Source: Bin55 sp965220235
GTDB lineage: Bacteria; Pseudomonadota; Gammaproteobacteria; Pseudomonadales; Azotimanducaceae
DNA: 64,000 nucleotides
Direction of reading: 5' to 3'
NCBI GenBank assembly: GCA_965220235.1
Contig: OZ244815.1
Span: 2,108,001-2,172,000 of the forward strand
Shown piece after piece: positions 9,007-18,824 of the stretch. The position numbers and the translations under genes were made by a program. The number at the start of each line of letters is the position of its first letter. Within the stretch, counting starts at the first letter, position 1. The notes below the pieces were generated by a model. The model was given only the letters and a program-made list of their open reading frames with translations, searched no databases and was not told the DNA's origin.

Positions 9007-10221
9007 CTAATCGCGTTCAAGAATCAAAGTTCCCGTCGTCGACAGCGTGCCGCCCGTGCCATTGACGATACAGTTTGACGCTTCTGTTTGCTTGCCAGGA
9101 TCGCCATTCACACCATCTTCCGCGGTGCCTGACATTTGGCGATACGCCTCAACCAGTAATTGCATACCGTACATTCCGGAGTGATTGAACGACAGACCAC
9201 CACCGTTCGTGTTAATTGGGAGGCGCCCGCCAGGTGCAGCGTGCCCTTCTTTCCAAAGGGTGTATCCGCGCCCGCGCGGCGCCAAACCAAGCATTTCTGC
9301 AGTAATACCAGCCGTGATCGTGAATGAGTCATAGATCATCGCCATCTCGATGTCATTTGGACTCAATCCAGCCATTTCATAAGCCATCTTCGCCGATCGA
9401 TGCGCCGATGTAGCCGTGAAATCTTCCATCTCAACCATGTTCGAGTGACCCATCGACTCCCCTGCGCCGACGACCCATACGGGTTTCGACTTCAACGTAC
9501 GAGCGATTTCCGGACGCGCCAAGATCACCGCACCGCCGTGGTCGGTTACCAAACAACAGTGGTAGAGTGTCATTGGCCACGCAATCAGTCGAGCATTGAG
9601 GACATCGTCGATGGTGATCTCCCCGCCGAATGGGTTGGTTTCCTTTGAATACATGAGTGCACGCGGGTTTTTCATAGCCCACTGTCGGGTAACCACGCTG
9701 ATGTGCGCGAAGTCTTCAGGCGTTGTACCGTACACATGGTTGTGTCGAACCATTGCGTGAGCGTACTGAGCGGGCGCACCCGCGATCCCATACGCTGCCG
9801 TCGCTTCTTCGGCAGGAGACACTTCACCACGTCCGCCTCCACCACGACCACCCATGCCACGATACGACCAACCTGCCTCACCGTGACTGATAAGCGCCGT
9901 ATCGATCATGCCAGCTGCGATGGCTGCTAAGGCATGCCTAACGTGCAGTTGGAAGGAGCAACCTCCCACGGAAGTCGTATCAATATAGGACGGATGAATG
10001 CCCAAATGTTCCGCCAGTTCGGAAGACCAGCCGGCCGAAAACACGCCATCAATATCACTGATTGGAATACCGGTATATTCCGAGACGTTTTTAATCGCTT
10101 CAAGATGCAGCTGCAGTGATGTGCAACGAATGGTTCGTTCTTCGCCGCCAGGATAGCCGATCAGGTTGGATTCACATGCACCAACGAGTGCCGCACGATA
10201 TGACAAGTCAGGCATCTTCAT
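9007..10221 (-). CDS. SCPx-type thiolase / acyl-CoA lyase (lipid-transfer-protein family)
   Basis: 404-residue thiolase-fold protein of the branch called lipid-transfer protein or acetyl-CoA acetyltransferase. A cysteine sits in VGGCSFQLHV (C88), at the expected nucleophile region, but the classic C-terminal GHP motif is replaced by SFNHSGMYG, and the middle His-type motif reads YDSFTIT. These changes are usual in this branch, which includes Ltp2-type retro-aldolases that work with a DUF35 partner as well as SCPx thiolases. The ATG at 10221 overlaps the stop of the upstream DUF35 gene by four bases (ATGA), and MaoC follows. The trio probably forms a complex that cleaves acetyl- or propionyl-CoA from a beta-oxidised chain; thiolysis versus retro-aldol cannot be told from sequence alone. 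Confidence 0.85.
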   Translation of the reverse strand: MKMPDLSYRAALVGACESNLIGYPGGEERTIRCTSLQLHLEAIKNVSEYTGIPISDIDGVFSAGWSSELAEHLGIHPSYIDTTSVGGCSFQLHVRHALAAIAAGMIDTALISHGEAGWSYRGMGGRGGGGRGEVSPAEEATAAYGIAGAPAQYAHAMVRHNHVYGTTPEDFAHISVVTRQWAMKNPRALMYSKETNPFGGEITIDDVLNARLIAWPMTLYHCCLVTDHGGAVILARPEIARTLKSKPVWVVGAGESMGHSNMVEMEDFTATSAHRSAKMAYEMAGLSPNDIEMAMIYDSFTITAGITAEMLGLAPRGRGYTLWKEGHAAPGGRLPINTNGGGLSFNHSGMYGMQLLVEAYRQMSGTAEDGVNGDPGKQTEASNCIVNGTGGTLSTTGTLILERD

Positions 10222-10637
10222 GACTCGACGACCCTCCAGAATGGAATGAACGTATCGTCGTTCGCTTGTTCAAATTCGACTTTGACTTTAGAACCGATCT
10301 TGATGTCTTCCGGTTTGTTTGGATCGACGCCGCGCAACACGGTCTGCATACGATCACCTTCTTTCAGATCAATGAATGCAGTGACGAAAGGCAGTTCCTT
10401 TGCCCAGGCTCCGGCTGCCAGGCGATGCTGAACCGCGAAGGTATACAAAGTTCCCTCGCCGCTTACCTCGATCCAGTCCAGCTTATCGGAATGACAAAAC
10501 GGACAAATCAACCTAGGGTACCAATGAACGCTATTGCACTCGGTGCAATGCGGTAGTACGAGTTTCCCTTGTTTCGCGCCCTCCCAGAAAGGCTTGTTAT
10601 GTTGTCCCTGTCGAGGGATCGGTTTGTCGTATGCCAC
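10218..10637 (-). CDS. DUF35 zinc-ribbon OB-fold protein, thiolase partner
   Basis: 139 residues. A rubredoxin-like zinc ribbon with C31, C34, C45 and C48 is followed by an OB-fold (GTLYTF onward, then LPFVTAFIDLKEGDRM). These proteins bind thiolase-like enzymes, and in sterol degradation a DUF35 domain joins Ltp2 to a MaoC hydratase. Here it is the first gene of the operon, coupled to the thiolase by a four-base overlap and in the same operon as a MaoC protein, which matches that arrangement. The start is GTG at 10637. Not an enzyme by itself as far as known. Confidence 0.9.
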   Translation of the reverse strand: MAYDKPIPRQGQHNKPFWEGAKQGKLVLPHCTECNSVHWYPRLICPFCHSDKLDWIEVSGEGTLYTFAVQHRLAAGAWAKELPFVTAFIDLKEGDRMQTVLRGVDPNKPEDIKIGSKVKVEFEQANDDTFIPFWRVVES

Positions 10638-10752
10638 TTAGCTATCCAGACATGAAGTAAAAACGAGATTCTTCGAAATTATCTATAAGGGTTTTTCCAT
10701 CACCGTTCGCCCTGAATACACTTGACCGCTTCGTATTTCGCAACGAATCCTC

Positions 10753-13700
10753 ATGAAACTCCTGGTCGCTAACCGTGGTGAAATTGCGATTCGAATCGCT
10801 GACGCGGCACAAGATTTCGGCATTCCAACCGTCGCCATCTATTCCAAGGACGATGAACAGTCTCGCCACGCGTCGGCGCTAGATGAGTCCGCGCTGCTTG
10901 ACGGTTCTGGCGTCAAGGCTTACCTCAACATCGAAGACATCGTCAACATTGCATCACGATACGAGTGTGATGCAGTCCACCCGGGTTACGGTTTCCTAAG
11001 CGAGAACGCGAATTTCGCAGCTTCATGTGAAGAAGTAGGTATCACGTTTATCGGTCCGACGCCTGAAACTCTGACATTGTTTGGGGACAAGAGCAGCGCA
11101 CGGGAATTCGCGATTGAACAAAACGTACCTGTTGTAAGAGGTTCAGTTGGCGCCGTCTCGATCGATGAAGCGAGTTCGTTACTTGAGAGTTTGCCGCAAG
11201 GTCAAGGCATATTGCTGAAAGCGGTTAATGGCGGCGGCGGTCGCGGAATGCGTCAGGTCGTTGATCACTCGACGCTTGCTGATGCCTTCGCACGCGCCTC
11301 GTCAGAAGCACGAGCAGCGTTCGGCGATGAGTCACTCTATGCGGAACAACTACTTGGTGACGTGCGGCACATAGAACTGCAGATCATTGGTGACGGCACC
11401 GGTAATGTGAAGGTCATCGGTGATCGTGACTGCAGCCTACAACGACGCCATCAAAAAATCCTCGAGATTGCGCCAGCGCCGAACCTCACCGACAAGCTTC
11501 GTAATGAGCTTTGGGATGCGGCTTGCCGTCTCGCCGCAGCGGCTAAATACCGAAGTCTTGGAACCTTCGAGTTCCTTGTCACTGAGGACACTTTCTACTT
11601 CATCGAAGCAAACGCCCGTATCCAAGTCGAACACACGATCACCGAAGAAGCTACGGGCGTGGATCTCGTCCAAGCGCAATTACGTCTTGCATTTGGGGAG
11701 AATCTCGAAACACTTGCGGTTCCTTCGCGGTCACGCTACTCCATTCAATCACGCGTCAACATGGAAGTAATGAATGAAGATGGTTCAACTAAACCATCCG
11801 GTGGTACGCTGCAACGCTTTGACGCACCTACTGGACCAAACGTACGCGTCGATACCTACGGTTATCAGGGGTACACCACCAACCCTAATTTCGATTCACT
11901 GCTCGCCAAAGTCATCTGTTCGGGTGAATCGCTCGAAGCCGCGCTAAATCGAAGTCGGCGTGCGCTTGCCCAATTCGATATCGAAGGGGTACCCACCAAC
12001 AAAGAGTTTTTAATCGCGTTGCTCAACGACGCTCAAGTTCACGAAATGACGATTCATACGCGTTACGTTGACGAACAAATCCCCGCGTTACTTAAATCGA
12101 TTGCCGACTCGTCGTCTGAGCGACTCCGTTCAACTCAATCGACGCTCGCCGGTACAAGACTTCAATCAAACGACCCTCTCGCCGTGTTGGAGCATGGTAA
12201 GACTGGTGAATTCACTCGTCAAGAACAAGCCGAAAACCTGATTGAAGACACTACCCCCGTACCGCTTGGTACGCATCCCGTTCGTGCGCCGATGCAAGGC
12301 ACGGTGGTTGAAATCGCGGTCGACGCAGGCGACGAATTAGGCTCGGACGCCATCGTTGTCATCATGGAAGCGATGAAGATGGAACACGAGATCCGCGCTG
12401 GAACGGTGGGAGTTGTGCATTCTCTCAACGTGAATGCTGGCGACGCAGTCTATGAGAATCACGCACTTCTGTACATAGAAGAACGCGACGTAAATGTCGA
12501 TGAGGCGCAAAGCGGTAGCGAACTCGACCTCGACACGTTGCGAGACGATGTCGCTGAAGTGATTGAGCGCCATGAGATCACGCTCGACGAGAATCGACCG
12601 GATGCAATAGAAAAACGTCGGAGGACACATCAACGTACGGCGCGTGAGAACATCGACGATCTATGCGACGAAGGATCCTTTGTTGAACACGGTCAATTGG
12701 CGCTTACGCCAGGAACCGGCTTGCCGATTGAGCAAGTCATTCGAAAGTTCCCAACCGACGGAATGATCACAGGTGTTGGCAGCATCAACGGAACAGAGTT
12801 CGGAAAAGAGAAATCTCGAACGGTGGTTATGGCGTATGACTACACCGTATTGGCAGGTACACAAGGTGCTATCAACCACCCCAAAACCGACCGAATGCTC
12901 GAACTCGCCGAGAAGTGGGAGATACCGCTGGTACTGTTTGCTGAAGGCGGTGGCGGACGGGCTGGTACCGGAGGAAAACGCGACGGCGGGAAAGCAACAA
13001 CGAATGCAGGTCAAGGTCGAGAAGATGCCGTCTATCGACCTCTCGACACACCAACGTTTGCGTCTATGGGTCGACTTAGTGGATTGGTTCCGATGATCGG
13101 CATCACATCGCGCTATTGCTTCGCCGGAAATGCGTCGCTTTTAGGTTGCTGCGACGTAATCATCGCGACCGAAAACTCCAATATCGGTATGGGCGGTCCG
13201 GCTCTAATCGAAGGTGGCAACCTCGGTGTATTCAGACCCGAAGAGGTTGGTCCGCTTGACGTTCAACGGAAAAACGGCGTTGTCGACATTGTGGTCAAGG
13301 ACGAAGGTGAGGCCGTCGCCGCCACGAAGCAATACCTCTCGTACTTTCAAGGCTCGCTTGATATTTGGGAGTGTGCCGATCAGAGGATGTTGCGACACAT
13401 CGTGCCAGAGAATCGTTTGCGCGTGTACAACGTACGCGACGTGATCCATACGCTCGCTGACACGGGTTCAGTTCTAGAACTACGACCTGATTTCGGACTC
13501 GGAATGGTCACAGCATTCATTCGAATTGAAGGTCGCCCCATCGGTGTGGTCGCAAACAATCCAACCCATCTATCCGGCGCCATCGACAGCGACGGCTCAG
13601 ACAATGCCGCGCGCTTCCTGCAATTGTGCGATGCGTTCGACATACCTCTTCTCGTACTCTGCGACACACCCGGAATGATGGTCGGTCCCGAGGTCGAAAA

Positions 13701-14139
13701 GACGGCGTTGGTGCGCCACTGTAGTCGTCTCTTTGTCACCGGTGCGAATCTCACTGTGCCGCATGTGACAATGGTGCTTCGCAAGGCGTACGGCTTAGGC
13801 GCACAAGCGATGGCTGGCGGCAGTTTCAAAGAACCATTCGCAACGGTTGCTTGGCCAACCGCCGAATTTGGCGGTATGGGTCTTGAAGGTCAGGTCAAGT
13901 TGGGTTTTCGCAACGAATTGGCAGCGATCGAAGATCCTGACGAGCGAAAATCACGATACGACCAACTCGTCGATGCTGCATATCAACGTGGGAAGGCGCT
14001 GGTCGCCGGAACGTCTTTCGCCGTCGATGATGTGATCGATCCAGCAGATTCACGTCGCTGGATAAGTGCGGCATTTGATTCAGCGCCGCCACCGCCTCAC
14101 CGCACCGGCAAAAAACGCCGCAACATAGACACTTGGTAG
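10753..14139 (+). CDS. Single-chain biotin-dependent acyl-CoA carboxylase (BC-BCCP-CT), copy 1
   Basis: One 1128-residue polypeptide holds all parts that acetyl/propionyl-CoA carboxylases usually split over two or more genes. Biotin carboxylase spans about 1-450 (ANRGEIAIRI at the start, HPGYGFLSEN, the ATP-binding GGGGRGMR, EANARIQVEHT). The biotinyl domain spans about 505-575 with EAMKMEH and biotin on K542. Carboxyltransferase fills about 610-1128: AYDYTVLAGTQG and IGMGGPALIEGG in its N half, then GPEVEKTALVRH and AYGLGAQAMAGG in its C half. Order and size match the single-chain long-chain acyl-CoA carboxylase described from mycobacteria. It fixes bicarbonate onto an acyl-CoA; chain length cannot be read from sequence. 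A nitroreductase gene follows directly. A 1132-residue paralogue lies at 39205-42603. Confidence 0.93.
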   Translation: MKLLVANRGEIAIRIADAAQDFGIPTVAIYSKDDEQSRHASALDESALLDGSGVKAYLNIEDIVNIASRYECDAVHPGYGFLSENANFAASCEEVGITFIGPTPETLTLFGDKSSAREFAIEQNVPVVRGSVGAVSIDEASSLLESLPQGQGILLKAVNGGGGRGMRQVVDHSTLADAFARASSEARAAFGDESLYAEQLLGDVRHIELQIIGDGTGNVKVIGDRDCSLQRRHQKILEIAPAPNLTDKLRNELWDAACRLAAAAKYRSLGTFEFLVTEDTFYFIEANARIQVEHTITEEATGVDLVQAQLRLAFGENLETLAVPSRSRYSIQSRVNMEVMNEDGSTKPSGGTLQRFDAPTGPNVRVDTYGYQGYTTNPNFDSLLAKVICSGESLEAALNRSRRALAQFDIEGVPTNKEFLIALLNDAQVHEMTIHTRYVDEQIPALLKSIADSSSERLRSTQSTLAGTRLQSNDPLAVLEHGKTGEFTRQEQAENLIEDTTPVPLGTHPVRAPMQGTVVEIAVDAGDELGSDAIVVIMEAMKMEHEIRAGTVGVVHSLNVNAGDAVYENHALLYIEERDVNVDEAQSGSELDLDTLRDDVAEVIERHEITLDENRPDAIEKRRRTHQRTARENIDDLCDEGSFVEHGQLALTPGTGLPIEQVIRKFPTDGMITGVGSINGTEFGKEKSRTVVMAYDYTVLAGTQGAINHPKTDRMLELAEKWEIPLVLFAEGGGGRAGTGGKRDGGKATTNAGQGREDAVYRPLDTPTFASMGRLSGLVPMIGITSRYCFAGNASLLGCCDVIIATENSNIGMGGPALIEGGNLGVFRPEEVGPLDVQRKNGVVDIVVKDEGEAVAATKQYLSYFQGSLDIWECADQRMLRHIVPENRLRVYNVRDVIHTLADTGSVLELRPDFGLGMVTAFIRIEGRPIGVVANNPTHLSGAIDSDGSDNAARFLQLCDAFDIPLLVLCDTPGMMVGPEVEKTALVRHCSRLFVTGANLTVPHVTMVLRKAYGLGAQAMAGGSFKEPFATVAWPTAEFGGMGLEGQVKLGFRNELAAIEDPDERKSRYDQLVDAAYQRGKALVAGTSFAVDDVIDPADSRRWISAAFDSAPPPPHRTGKKRRNIDTW

Positions 14140-14150
14140 AAGGAATTTCC

Positions 14151-14786
14151 ATGTCAACAGATGAAACGATGTCACTCTTTGAAGTCATGTACAACTGTCG
14201 TGCGATGCGTCGATTGAAGAACGATCCAGTTCCCGACGAACTCATCCTGAAGCTAATCGACGCGGGAAATCAAGCGCCAAGTGGGTCAAATCAGCAAGGC
14301 GCACGATGGATTGCAGTAAAGGATCAAGGACAAAAAGACAAGCTTGCCGCTCTCAACAAGACTGCAGTGCAAGGCTATACGGGTGTGGAGTCGACTCGCC
14401 TCGATAGCCTGCCACATCAACCGGCTGACAAACGTCAACGCATGCTAAATGCGGTACTCTGGCAAGCAGAACATATGCAGGACATTCCGGTATTGCTGAT
14501 TGCCTGTTTCGAGTTTCCCGGACCCGTTACGAACGCATCACAAGCCGGCGGATCCGTTTGGCCAGGAATTCAGAATGTGTTACTCGCCGCCCGTGCTCTT
14601 GGACTTGGTGCTGCACCAACAACGCTTGGTTTGATGAATCCTGCGGCTGTTAAAGAAGTTCTAAGTTTGCCCGACAATATGGCAGCGTTTTGCCTTATTC
14701 CGATTGGCTACCCATCAGGTAATTTCGGGCCGGTGACCCGTCTTCCGGTCGAGGAAACGATGCGTTGGGATCGCTGGGACGCGTAG
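14151..14786 (+). CDS. Nitroreductase-family FMN oxidoreductase
   Basis: 211 residues with the family N-terminus YNCRAMRRLKNDPVPDELI and the flavin-phosphate site NQAPSGSNQQG, then GSVWPGIQNVLLAARALGLGA. Members use NAD(P)H and FMN to reduce nitro groups, quinones or enones, or to desaturate or deiodinate. The open frame begins at a TTG at 14133 inside the carboxylase stop region, but the ATG at 14151 has AGAAGGA a few bases upstream and is preferred. It lies 11 bases after the carboxylase stop and 6 bases before the symporter start, so the three are one transcript. Substrate unknown. Confidence 0.88.
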   Translation: MSTDETMSLFEVMYNCRAMRRLKNDPVPDELILKLIDAGNQAPSGSNQQGARWIAVKDQGQKDKLAALNKTAVQGYTGVESTRLDSLPHQPADKRQRMLNAVLWQAEHMQDIPVLLIACFEFPGPVTNASQAGGSVWPGIQNVLLAARALGLGAAPTTLGLMNPAAVKEVLSLPDNMAAFCLIPIGYPSGNFGPVTRLPVEETMRWDRWDA

Positions 14787-14792
14787 CGCACG

Positions 14793-16400
14793 ATGGATTA
14801 CGTCACATGGTCGTGGATATTCCTTGTCTTCTATATGGGGGCAATGTTGGGTATCGGTGTTTGGGGAACGCTAAGAGTTAAACGCGCCGATGACTATGCG
14901 ACGGCTCGTGGTTCTTACGGACCTGTATTCCTGGCATTTGCATTTGCAGCTACTACAGCAAGTGGCGCAACCTTCTTAGGCGGTCCAGGGCTCGCGTACA
15001 CGTATGGCGTTTCGATGCTTTGGGGTAGTTTCCTCTATCCCATGGGGGTCTACTTCGGCGTACTGATCGCGATGCGACTGATCGCAACAGCAGGTCACAG
15101 ATTCGGTAATCGTTCGATACCCGAATATCTCGGTGATCGATTTCAGTCAGACGCATTACGCATCGTCGTATCCATTATTTCGCTCGTTCTGTTTTTCTAC
15201 ATCGCCGGTCAGCTCGTATCCGGTCTCGTGATGTTTGAAACCATGCTCGGATTCGATCGTATGTGGGCACTGGTCATCACTACCTTGGTCTTACTCGTCT
15301 ATGTTTCGATGGGTGGTGCGCACGCAGATATCCTCACCGACGGTGTTCAAGGTTTAATGATGCTGGGTCTCGCCATCCTTGTCATCGTTCTGTTCGTATT
15401 TGCAGTTGGTTTTGATGACGGTCTACCCGGATTGATGAGCAACCTGTCCGAACAAGACGAACACCTGACCAAACCCCTCAACACGACGACCGCCTTAGCT
15501 CATTCATGGTGGTCAATCGTCTCGGTCTTTTTTGCTCACATTCCGCTCGGATTGTTACCGCATCTCGGTAATAAGCTCTGGGCGCTAAAACGCACCGACC
15601 AACAACGCTCGTTTGTCAAACTCGCGTTCGCGTGCGGTTTGACGCTTGGCATGATGTCCCTCGCCGGTCTACTCACACGAGGACTCGTAGGAGAAGACTT
15701 GTTCATGACAGGGACCTCACCAAACGCAGCGTTGCCTGTCCTGTTTATCGAGATTTTCCCAACTTGGCTCGCAGCCTTGATCGGAGTTGGCGTACTCGCT
15801 GCGATCATGTCAACGGCCGACGGTCTTGTCGTATCTTCGTCCCAAATCATCGCGAACGATCTCTACCGTCGTTCGATTTTGCCACGAACCCGATTCGCAA
15901 AGACTCACTCGGAAGAACAGATTGACAAGCAGGTCTTGACGATTAGTCGAGTCTCGACTGTGATCGTGTTGATTCTGTGCGCCGCCATGGCTTGGGCACT
16001 TCAGAATACAAACATAGCGTTGATCGTCATGATCGGCACTGGCGGCATGATGGCGGCGTTTTCTGGGCCGCTCGTTGTGAGCGCACTTTGGCGAGGCGTT
16101 ACGAAGAATGGCGCGTTCGCAGGATTACTTGGCGGATTTATCGCATTCATCATCCTGCATGCTCAACTACTGAATCCAGCGTGGTTTGGCGAGAGTGGCG
16201 TCGTCTTTGATGTCGTTACATGGCTATATAACGAAGGACCTAACCCGTTCTCCTGCGCGGCATTGGGTGAAGCGGTCTCGGTATCACTCACTTATATCGT
16301 GTCAAAGCTATCTAAACCGTTACCGAAGGAATTCATCAGGCAACTGTTTGAACCCGACGAAGATCAAATTGAGATTTCCAACAATCCGACTGCGAAGTAG
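14793..16400 (+). CDS. Sodium:solute symporter (SSS family)
   Basis: 535 residues with about 13 hydrophobic segments. The segment FAATTASGATFLGGPGLAY in helix 2 is the usual sodium-site and substrate-site region of the family, and MGGAHADILTDGVQG is the conserved signature after helix 5. The nearest style is pantothenate/proline/monocarboxylate permeases. It should bring a small organic acid or amino acid into the cell with sodium. It is the third gene of the carboxylase/nitroreductase transcript, which suggests its substrate feeds the carboxylase pathway (inference). It is convergent with the TPR gene 41 bases away. Confidence 0.9.
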   Translation: MDYVTWSWIFLVFYMGAMLGIGVWGTLRVKRADDYATARGSYGPVFLAFAFAATTASGATFLGGPGLAYTYGVSMLWGSFLYPMGVYFGVLIAMRLIATAGHRFGNRSIPEYLGDRFQSDALRIVVSIISLVLFFYIAGQLVSGLVMFETMLGFDRMWALVITTLVLLVYVSMGGAHADILTDGVQGLMMLGLAILVIVLFVFAVGFDDGLPGLMSNLSEQDEHLTKPLNTTTALAHSWWSIVSVFFAHIPLGLLPHLGNKLWALKRTDQQRSFVKLAFACGLTLGMMSLAGLLTRGLVGEDLFMTGTSPNAALPVLFIEIFPTWLAALIGVGVLAAIMSTADGLVVSSSQIIANDLYRRSILPRTRFAKTHSEEQIDKQVLTISRVSTVIVLILCAAMAWALQNTNIALIVMIGTGGMMAAFSGPLVVSALWRGVTKNGAFAGLLGGFIAFIILHAQLLNPAWFGESGVVFDVVTWLYNEGPNPFSCAALGEAVSVSLTYIVSKLSKPLPKEFIRQLFEPDEDQIEISNNPTAK

Positions 16401-16441
16401 CATCTCTGCTTATTGCAGAATCTCGTTGTTGGGGTAATGAT

Positions 16442-17797
16442 TTAGTCAGGTCGCCGAGGCGCAAACAACTGTGCGACCGCCTCCGCGGACTCAGCGTTCG
16501 GTAAGAGTTGCATCGTAATTACTGCGGATGCGGAGGGTAAGCGCTGCGCGAGGAAGTCTCGACTTGCAGTCCACCTTTGATCGTCCTCACGAAGCCATAG
16601 CGGCGGAGATCGCCAGAGTTTTGCGGTTTGAATTGCACCGATTGAGTGGTCACGAAGCGTTTCCGTGTGAATCGATGCAGCGATCAGAAAATCTCCGCGA
16701 AGTAGACCACCGGACGCTTGAGTCAACGGTTCGATCACAGCTGGGTCCAATCGAGGCGCCTCGTTTGCTCGATTCGGGTCTTGCCATCGCCCGTCTAGCA
16801 CCTCAAAGTAATCCACGATCCCCAGATCATCTCGAAGCTTCGCGATTCGGAATGCTTGTTCAGTACCTTCTGCATCACCGAGAAGCCGTCGCACGTGAGC
16901 GATGTTGAGCGCTGCAAATGCGGACTGAGGTTGTAGACGTGCTACTCGTAACCAAGCGCTCTCCGCCAACCTCAGTTTTTGCAAATCGTGCGCAAGCGAA
17001 CCAAGCACATCGACCGCCAAACCATTCGGGTATTCGCCGGCGAGACGCCAGATCGCCTCGCTATACACACCAGTATCCTGGGTGGCTTTGAACGACGACA
17101 TCGCTTCCCATAGCTCTCGACTTGGTTGTGTTGCGATCCCTGTCGCCTCAAACAAATCCTTTGCCTTCGCTTGATAGGCTTCATGTAACGACGAAAACAG
17201 CTCAGAGTCTTTGTGCTGTAACAACCAATCCCCTAGCGAAACTAGATATGCCTGATAGGTTTCGGGTGTGTACTTAAACTCATCGGTTCGCAATGTGCTG
17301 TTGTCATAGAGTGCACCGCGAACTTGAAGCGTCACGCGATCGCGGAGATCTTGCCACGTATCGGACTCCGAGAGATCAACTCCACTTACGTTTAAGACTT
17401 CCTTCCAGTTCGGATGAGAGACGTTTACCACTCTGAAACTCACATCCTCAAGACCACCTTCGTCGCTATTCAGTTCTCCGTCCACGAAATGAGTTATCGC
17501 CAAGATGTGAGACATGCCCGACGACTTTTCTGGATCCCACATTACCGCGTTCGTAGATACCGTATCGACGACCGCGACATCTCGACTTAGAGCAATCGAG
17601 TCCCGCAATGCAGTAGAAAAACCAACACTCATCGGGGTGAACTCACCGTTCTCCGGAAACGGCAATATCGCTAATGTGATCTGTTTTGGTGCGGCTTGAG
17701 GAAGAAAGAACGAATAAATCAATACCGAACCTAGCACGACGGTGGCCATAAAGAATGCGGCGTAGAAAAAACCGTGTTTACTAGGTTGTTTAAGCAA
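16442..17797 (-). CDS. Membrane-anchored TolB-like / TPR protein of unknown role
   Basis: 451 residues. One transmembrane helix (about 10-32) is followed by a periplasmic part. Residues about 39-140 resemble the TolB-like domain found behind CadC-type regulators and in adenylate cyclases (LAILPFPENGEFTPMSVGFS). The rest is alpha-helical with TPR-like repeats (AESAWLRVARLQPQSAFAAL, then HVRRLLGDAEG). No DNA-binding or cyclase domain precedes it, so it looks like the sensory half alone. Start is TTG at 17797. It is monocistronic between convergent and divergent neighbours. Function is not recognised. Confidence 0.7.
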   Translation of the reverse strand: MLKQPSKHGFFYAAFFMATVVLGSVLIYSFFLPQAAPKQITLAILPFPENGEFTPMSVGFSTALRDSIALSRDVAVVDTVSTNAVMWDPEKSSGMSHILAITHFVDGELNSDEGGLEDVSFRVVNVSHPNWKEVLNVSGVDLSESDTWQDLRDRVTLQVRGALYDNSTLRTDEFKYTPETYQAYLVSLGDWLLQHKDSELFSSLHEAYQAKAKDLFEATGIATQPSRELWEAMSSFKATQDTGVYSEAIWRLAGEYPNGLAVDVLGSLAHDLQKLRLAESAWLRVARLQPQSAFAALNIAHVRRLLGDAEGTEQAFRIAKLRDDLGIVDYFEVLDGRWQDPNRANEAPRLDPAVIEPLTQASGGLLRGDFLIAASIHTETLRDHSIGAIQTAKLWRSPPLWLREDDQRWTASRDFLAQRLPSASAVITMQLLPNAESAEAVAQLFAPRRPD

Positions 17798-18003
17798 TTC
17801 CAGCTACTGTGTGGTCCGACGATTAGTCGCGCGGGATTTTAGGATGCTACACGTTGTTGCAGCGGCTAACGAAACTAAGACAACACGATCCGCCCGACTG
17901 AGCAACGAAAAGCCGCTCAAGACTCGTACTAATCGACGTTGTCAAGTCCGAAATTAGAATCCATCACTTGCACTTAATTCCTTCATCAAGGCGATTTGAA
18001 TCG

Positions 18004-18801
18004 ATGACCGACCAGAAGAATTTCTATGAGCATGTTTTCGGAGTACGAGATAAGGTCGCGCTCGTCACAGGCGGTACAAGAGGCATCGGATTCATGATCG
18101 CAGAAGGGTTAGTCCGTGCGGGAGCACGGGTATATGTCGCTTCTCGCAAGGTTGATGCTTGCACTGAAACCGAAGAAGCACTATCGAAATACGGCTACTG
18201 CAAAGCGCTGCCTTGCGATATCAGCACCATCGACGGATGTAAGGAACTCGCAGAGGATTTGCGTTCTCACGAGCATCACCTGCACATTCTGGTGAACAAT
18301 GCAGGTGTAACGTGGAGCATGGACATCGACGAATTCACAGAAAAGGCATGGGACAAGATCATCGACCTGGATGCTAAGAGTCCGTTCTTTCTGACACAAG
18401 CGCTTCTCCCTGAACTGCGGCTCGCCGCGACTCCGGAAGATCGTGCGAGCATCGTCAACATCACATCGGTCAACGGCCTTAAGCCTGGTGGACTGAGAAA
18501 CTACTCGTACGTGGTCGCCAAAGCCGGTCTTGGTCAGCTGAGCGCACAAATGGCTAGAGATCTGATGTCAGACCATATCAATGTCAACGCCATAGCACCA
18601 GGCCCGTTCAAATCCAAAATGACAGCACCTATGTTCGCTACGGAAGAACAGGATCGTCAGGTAACCGAAGGGTTTCCGATGAAACGGTGGGGCGCAATGG
18701 AAGATATCGCGGGTCTGACCATATTCCTATCGTCCAAAGCGGGTTCATATGTAACCGGAATGACTATCCCATGTGATGGTGGCTCAACGACGACTACCTA
18801 A
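18004..18801 (+). CDS. Short-chain dehydrogenase/reductase
   Basis: 265-residue classical SDR. Cofactor loop TGGTRGIG (22-29), NNAG (98-101), catalytic S155 in NITSVNG, and Y169-x3-K173 in SYVVAK are all present. A basic residue after the glycine motif and SRK after strand 2 favour NADP(H). The open frame reaches back to a TTG at 17968, but the ATG at 18004 fits the family start. It ends in the usual CDGG with a TTTT tail. It should oxidise or reduce a hydroxyl or keto group, plausibly on an acyl-CoA or gluconate-type substrate given FabG-like features; substrate is unknown. Convergent with the CoA-transferase gene. Confidence 0.92.
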   Translation: MTDQKNFYEHVFGVRDKVALVTGGTRGIGFMIAEGLVRAGARVYVASRKVDACTETEEALSKYGYCKALPCDISTIDGCKELAEDLRSHEHHLHILVNNAGVTWSMDIDEFTEKAWDKIIDLDAKSPFFLTQALLPELRLAATPEDRASIVNITSVNGLKPGGLRNYSYVVAKAGLGQLSAQMARDLMSDHINVNAIAPGPFKSKMTAPMFATEEQDRQVTEGFPMKRWGAMEDIAGLTIFLSSKAGSYVTGMTIPCDGGSTTTT

Positions 18802-18824
18802 CGAACTGAAAACGAACGAAAGGG

